A DNA stretch of 22,294 nt, taken from assembly GCA_028565635.1 (NCBI GenBank), contig JAOXYB010089607.1, forward strand, positions 1-22,294, written 5' to 3'. This document shows positions 19,303 to 22,294 of the stretch, in pieces (within the stretch, counting starts at the first letter, position 1; each line of letters starts with the position of its first letter). Origin of the DNA: Phoronis ovalis (Eukaryota > Phoronida > Phoronidae). A program made the position numbers and the translations under genes. The notes beneath the pieces are model-generated. The model saw only the letters and a program-made list of their open reading frames with translations, was not told where the DNA came from and did not search any database.

Positions 19303-19437
19303 TAATACTTCATGACATAGAAGTCTCTGCAAGATATTTGAAAGTACGTAGGTGTTATGGCATCATGTCACTTATGGTGTCCAGAAGTAATGGAAACTTA
19401 CAGAAGAGTTTAGTACTCCAGAGGGTCTAATTCTGGA

Positions 19438-19447
19438 TATATAAATA
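19438..19447 (+). promoter_or_regulatory. TATA-like box upstream of receptor 3
   Basis: TATATAAATA lies about 290 bp before the receptor 3 start codon. It is a good TATA consensus but the background is AT-rich, so this is only a candidate core promoter. Confidence 0.3.
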
Positions 19448-19736
19448 AAGGGACCCATAGTTGAGGTACTATGCAGATTTAAAATTGTGACCCATATTTA
19501 AGGCAAGTTTAACACAAGGAAACCGGTTGCTGAGAATAGGCCACCAATTATTCAAACTCTTTTAAGAAAAGCAGGGTAATTAAATTAGATTACCCACATT
19601 GCCACTAAAATACAATTAAAGATACCCATAGCCAGAACAACATGTTATATAACATAAAACTATGAATACTGAGTATGTAATCAAGTTTCCCTAGTCCATC
19701 TTCAAGAAACGAAAGCTGCGGGAGAATAATGCAAAT

Positions 19737-20825
19737 ATGGCTTTGAATCAGCAACCTGACCATATTTCGGCAAACTTTTCAAAAGGAAACCATTGTGACG
19801 TGACAGAAATCCTGTTAGGAGAATACATTACATACAGCTATATCTTTCCAGTAATCTGTGTATTTGGTATTTTGTGTAACACACTGAATCTTGTTGTGTT
19901 ATCAGACAAAGTATTTGTTATAGCAACGTATACATATTTACGTGCATTAGCAGTCAGCGATTTACTGACATTGTTAGTAGTATCATTCATTGGATTGACT
20001 CGTTGCTTGGGATGCTATAATTTTTCACAAGAGAGTTATTGGCGACGATTTTATGAAGTGTACATATACTACATGATAGGGAATATCACGGGAACTGTTA
20101 GTATTTGGATAATAGTTGCATTAGCAGTTGACCGATTTATCTTAGTCAAATTTCCTGTTATGAGTAAACTATATTGTACAACACGAAATGCCCGTTTTGT
20201 CATTGTCGGATGTTGGTTAGTATCGACACTCATAAACTGGGCTAAAAGTTTGGCATTCACAATTAATGACTGTCACTTATTGGAGTTAAAATACCCTCCA
20301 AATTCAGCAGGTAGTCACCTTATTAAAGCTTTGGCATGGACAAAAGGTTGCTTAGTAAATTACATTCCTGGGATTACTTTCATTATTTTGAGTGTTTTGA
20401 TGATACGAGAACTAATGATGTCTTCATCTGTACAAAGTAAAAAGGAATTGAAACACCACAATTTGCAAAAAAGACTGACAATAATGGTGGTAGTTATGGT
20501 GCTAATATTTCTAATCGGACACATACCGATAGCTTTATCTTTTCCGTACATTGCTCGCTGGATTTTTAAAGATTTAAATTCACCACAATATCATACCTAC
20601 AGACTCGTAACAAATGTATTGGCGTTATTTACTATTTCTATGAATTTTTTTATTTACTGTGTATGCAACAAAAAGTTTGGACAAGTTTTTTATGCAAAAA
20701 TCCAAAGATGTCGGTGTAAAAAGAAGACAATTTCAGTGAAAACAGAATTCTTACTAGCACCAAAAAACATTTCAAATGATGGTACAAGCTATTTGAAAGA
20801 CTTAAACCAAGGCAATGCAACTTGA
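19737..20825 (+). CDS. Class A peptide-type GPCR, FMRFamide-receptor-like (receptor 3)
   Basis: This intronless gene encodes 362 residues and is the most diverged of the three. The first ATG matches the conserved start of the paralogues. Sequons are at N13 (NFS) and N95 (NFS, loop 1). Membrane landmarks are C47-N48 in TM1, D75 in LAVSD, DRF at 132-134 (DRY variant) and histidine near 262 where the TM6 toggle tryptophan is expected (LIGHIPI). TM7 has NFFIY. Cysteines of the N-terminus (20), loop 1 (90, 93) and loop 2 match the paralogues. The third intracellular loop is six residues shorter and more basic (SSSVQSKKELKHHN), so G-protein coupling may differ. The tail is longest and keeps the NISNDGT block also seen in receptor 1. 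Role: probable neuropeptide receptor; ligand unknown. Confidence 0.93.
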   Translation: MALNQQPDHISANFSKGNHCDVTEILLGEYITYSYIFPVICVFGILCNTLNLVVLSDKVFVIATYTYLRALAVSDLLTLLVVSFIGLTRCLGCYNFSQESYWRRFYEVYIYYMIGNITGTVSIWIIVALAVDRFILVKFPVMSKLYCTTRNARFVIVGCWLVSTLINWAKSLAFTINDCHLLELKYPPNSAGSHLIKALAWTKGCLVNYIPGITFIILSVLMIRELMMSSSVQSKKELKHHNLQKRLTIMVVVMVLIFLIGHIPIALSFPYIARWIFKDLNSPQYHTYRLVTNVLALFTISMNFFIYCVCNKKFGQVFYAKIQRCRCKKKTISVKTEFLLAPKNISNDGTSYLKDLNQGNAT

Positions 20826-21698
20826 AAGAAAATTCTGCTAATTTTGCTATAAAGCATGTTCATAGGTCGTCTTGAAAAGAATCAAATTCATCGCTTTACA
20901 AAAGTGTTTTTTTCACATAAATGCCAATTTTTCAACTACAGTAAATCACTACTTTATAAGATTTTAAACCTATCATCAAGATAAGAACCTAGGCTGTTAG
21001 TAAATTCTGTGAAACATGTTTCAAGTAATTTTGTTAAATATTTATTGCAAATTTTTATTTTCTTATTGTAGAAATATAACTGCTAACTTTCAGCAGTGGT
21101 TGCAAAAACTGAGTAAGATGTTTACTTATTTTTAGCACCAACTGGTTGATTGAACAAATTGTTTTAACGATTTGTATAACTGTTAGTTAAAATCAAAACT
21201 TCAACAATACCAGACTTGAATTATATTCATAGAGAAAGAAAATTATTAGTTACAACAGGCCATTAGAGTTTGGATTTTTTAAGGATGGGTATCCAATCTG
21301 TAAGGACAGCGTCCACATGTATTTACTGCATACAGTGACGTTACTTCCCAAAACCTCCGAAATCCTAACCCAAGTACAGCAAAGCATCCTTGTACGTTAT
21401 ACAAGTATACAAAATTGTTGTTCTCTGGGGTTTAAAAATAAATTAAAAAGAAGTGTTGATAAGTATAATTATGCAATTATGTAATTGTAATTATAATAAT
21501 GTAAAATAACCCACAGGTCATTTCATACAGCTGGCTTCATCTTTCATAGGGATGTCACCACCTTCCACTATGTATTAGTTGCAACATAGCTTCGGATACA
21601 ACATGGTGGTCTTTTTGTATTCTTTAGTTAATTTTACATGTATTGATTGTCATGTATGTAAGCGAAACAGGAAATAAAGCTGGATATATAAACAATAC
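20826..21698. other. Receptor 3 3' flank and intron end
   Basis: The first AATAAA seen after receptor 3 is at 21437-21442, over 600 nt downstream, so the true poly(A) site is uncertain. The rest is AT-rich, with no other gene up to focadhesin exon A. Confidence 0.45.
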
Positions 21699-21884
21699 CT
21701 TTTGTCCAAGATCTATGCTCTCTCCAGTGTGCTGGTAGCTAGGATCTAAGAATGACATCACACAATTTATTACTGTGTACTGCCACATACTAGGAGTCAT
21801 ATACTTGTCAGACATTTTTGTTGGTACTTCCTCACCAACAGAGTTCTCATAGTGCATTACAACGGATGACAAACTGCATAATGC
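21699..21884 (-). CDS. FOCAD: Focadhesin-like, exon A (most 5' exon in the window)
   Basis: Acceptor TTCTCTGTTTAG and donor AAAG|GTATTG bound 186 nt, 62 codons in phase 0. The translation begins ALCSLSSVVMHYENSVGEEV and includes SMWQYTVINCVMSFLDPS. Focadhesin is a large, mostly helical ARM-type scaffold of about 1,800 residues, first described at focal adhesions. The human protein has since been linked to stability of the SKI RNA-surveillance complex. The eight exons here give about 416 residues, which I place in the region leading into and covering the start of the C-terminal focadhesin domain. MEI1, another ARM-type protein, was considered, but exon H fits focadhesin better. Confidence 0.8.
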
Positions 21885-22089
21885 CTAAACAGAGAAATGT
21901 GGTAATATAAACTGGATATAAATTTTTTTTTTTAAATTCTTATGTGTGTAAGACTATGTCAAAATTCTATTATAAAGTCACAATCATATGCAAAATACAT
22001 CGTTTTCCAGACATGATTATTTAAATCCATCCATCACACACATCCCCATAACAGCATGATCAGGAAGTTTTGTGATGAAATATTTATTT
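21885..22089 (-). other. Focadhesin intron upstream of exon A
   Basis: AT-rich intron sequence preceding the exon A acceptor, with nothing recognised in it. The intron continues past the right edge beneath the G/C-run repeat. Confidence 0.5.
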
Positions 22090-22294
22090 GTTTGTCATTG
22101 ACAGTAAGGGACTGGTCAGAAATTACCACAGGGGGGGGGGTTGGTGCATTTCAAAAACATGGTGCACAAAAAAATCCAACCCCCCTCCAGGGCTAGCACA
22201 AAAAATTGCAACCCCCCCTAAGAGCAAGTAAAAAAAATGATGACCCCCCCTCCGACAGGCGAGCGCCCACAGGGCGCGAAGCGAAACTAGGGGG
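22090..22294. mobile_element. Partial interspersed element with G/C runs
   Basis: A stretch GACTGGTCAGAAATTACCAC runs into a block of nine to ten G. Three runs of C then alternate with A-rich spacers, and the window ends in a GC-rich segment with hairpin GCGCCC/GGGCGC (22263-22268 with 22272-22277). Base composition differs sharply from the surrounding intron. It is cut by the window edge, so type and orientation cannot be settled. Confidence 0.5.

Larger units (their letters stand above)
4684..21698 (-). other. Focadhesin giant intron A-B hosting the GPCR cluster
   Basis: The minus-strand donor is GGACAAAAG|GTATTG at 21698 and the acceptor CATTACAG at 4684, giving an intron of about 17.0 kb. 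Exons A and B join in phase 0. No further focadhesin-like exon was recognised inside, although a small missed exon cannot be excluded. Three plus-strand receptor genes, one receptor fragment and several repeats lie within it. Confidence 0.7.

Noticed and set aside
20069-20551. Minus-strand frames inside receptor 3
   Set aside because: Antisense shadows of the receptor 3 coding sequence.

Overview
This looks like nuclear DNA from an animal. It is AT-rich and mostly non-coding, with short exons flanked by GT..AG splice sites, three uninterrupted seven-transmembrane receptor genes, a tRNA-like SINE and tandem-repeat-bearing mobile elements. Lineage-specific FMRFamide-receptor-like GPCRs and pearl-like repeats suggest a lophotrochozoan, most likely a mollusc and perhaps a bivalve. 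The species cannot be told from the sequence alone.

Two transcription units overlap in opposite directions. The minus strand carries eight exons (about 1.25 kb of coding sequence) of a focadhesin (FOCAD) orthologue. Transcription enters at 21884 and leaves at 392, with further exons beyond both window edges. All eight exons join in phase, and most splice sites are near consensus. The first two exons are separated by an intron of about 17 kb (4684-21698).

Inside that intron, on the plus strand, lies a tandem cluster of class A peptide-type GPCR genes: receptor 1 (9900-11030), receptor 2 (15370-16476), a decayed fragment of a fourth copy (about 17040-17150) and receptor 3 (19737-20825). Receptors 1 and 2 are a young duplicate pair. 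They are almost identical in DNA over TM1-TM2 and ICL3-TM6 but strongly diverged over extracellular loop 2 and TM5. Receptor 3 is an older paralogue. All three lack the usual tryptophan of TM6 and have NFxIY in place of NPxxY.

The rest is repeats. An interspersed element with a terminal hairpin appears twice in opposite orientation (1-325 and 11757-13500), the second copy carrying a seven-motif array. There is a tandem duplication at 5456-6010, an array of degenerate CACAGGGTA motifs at 18700-19010, and a G/C-run element at the right edge. There is no sign of a prokaryotic system, CRISPR, rRNA or functional tRNA.
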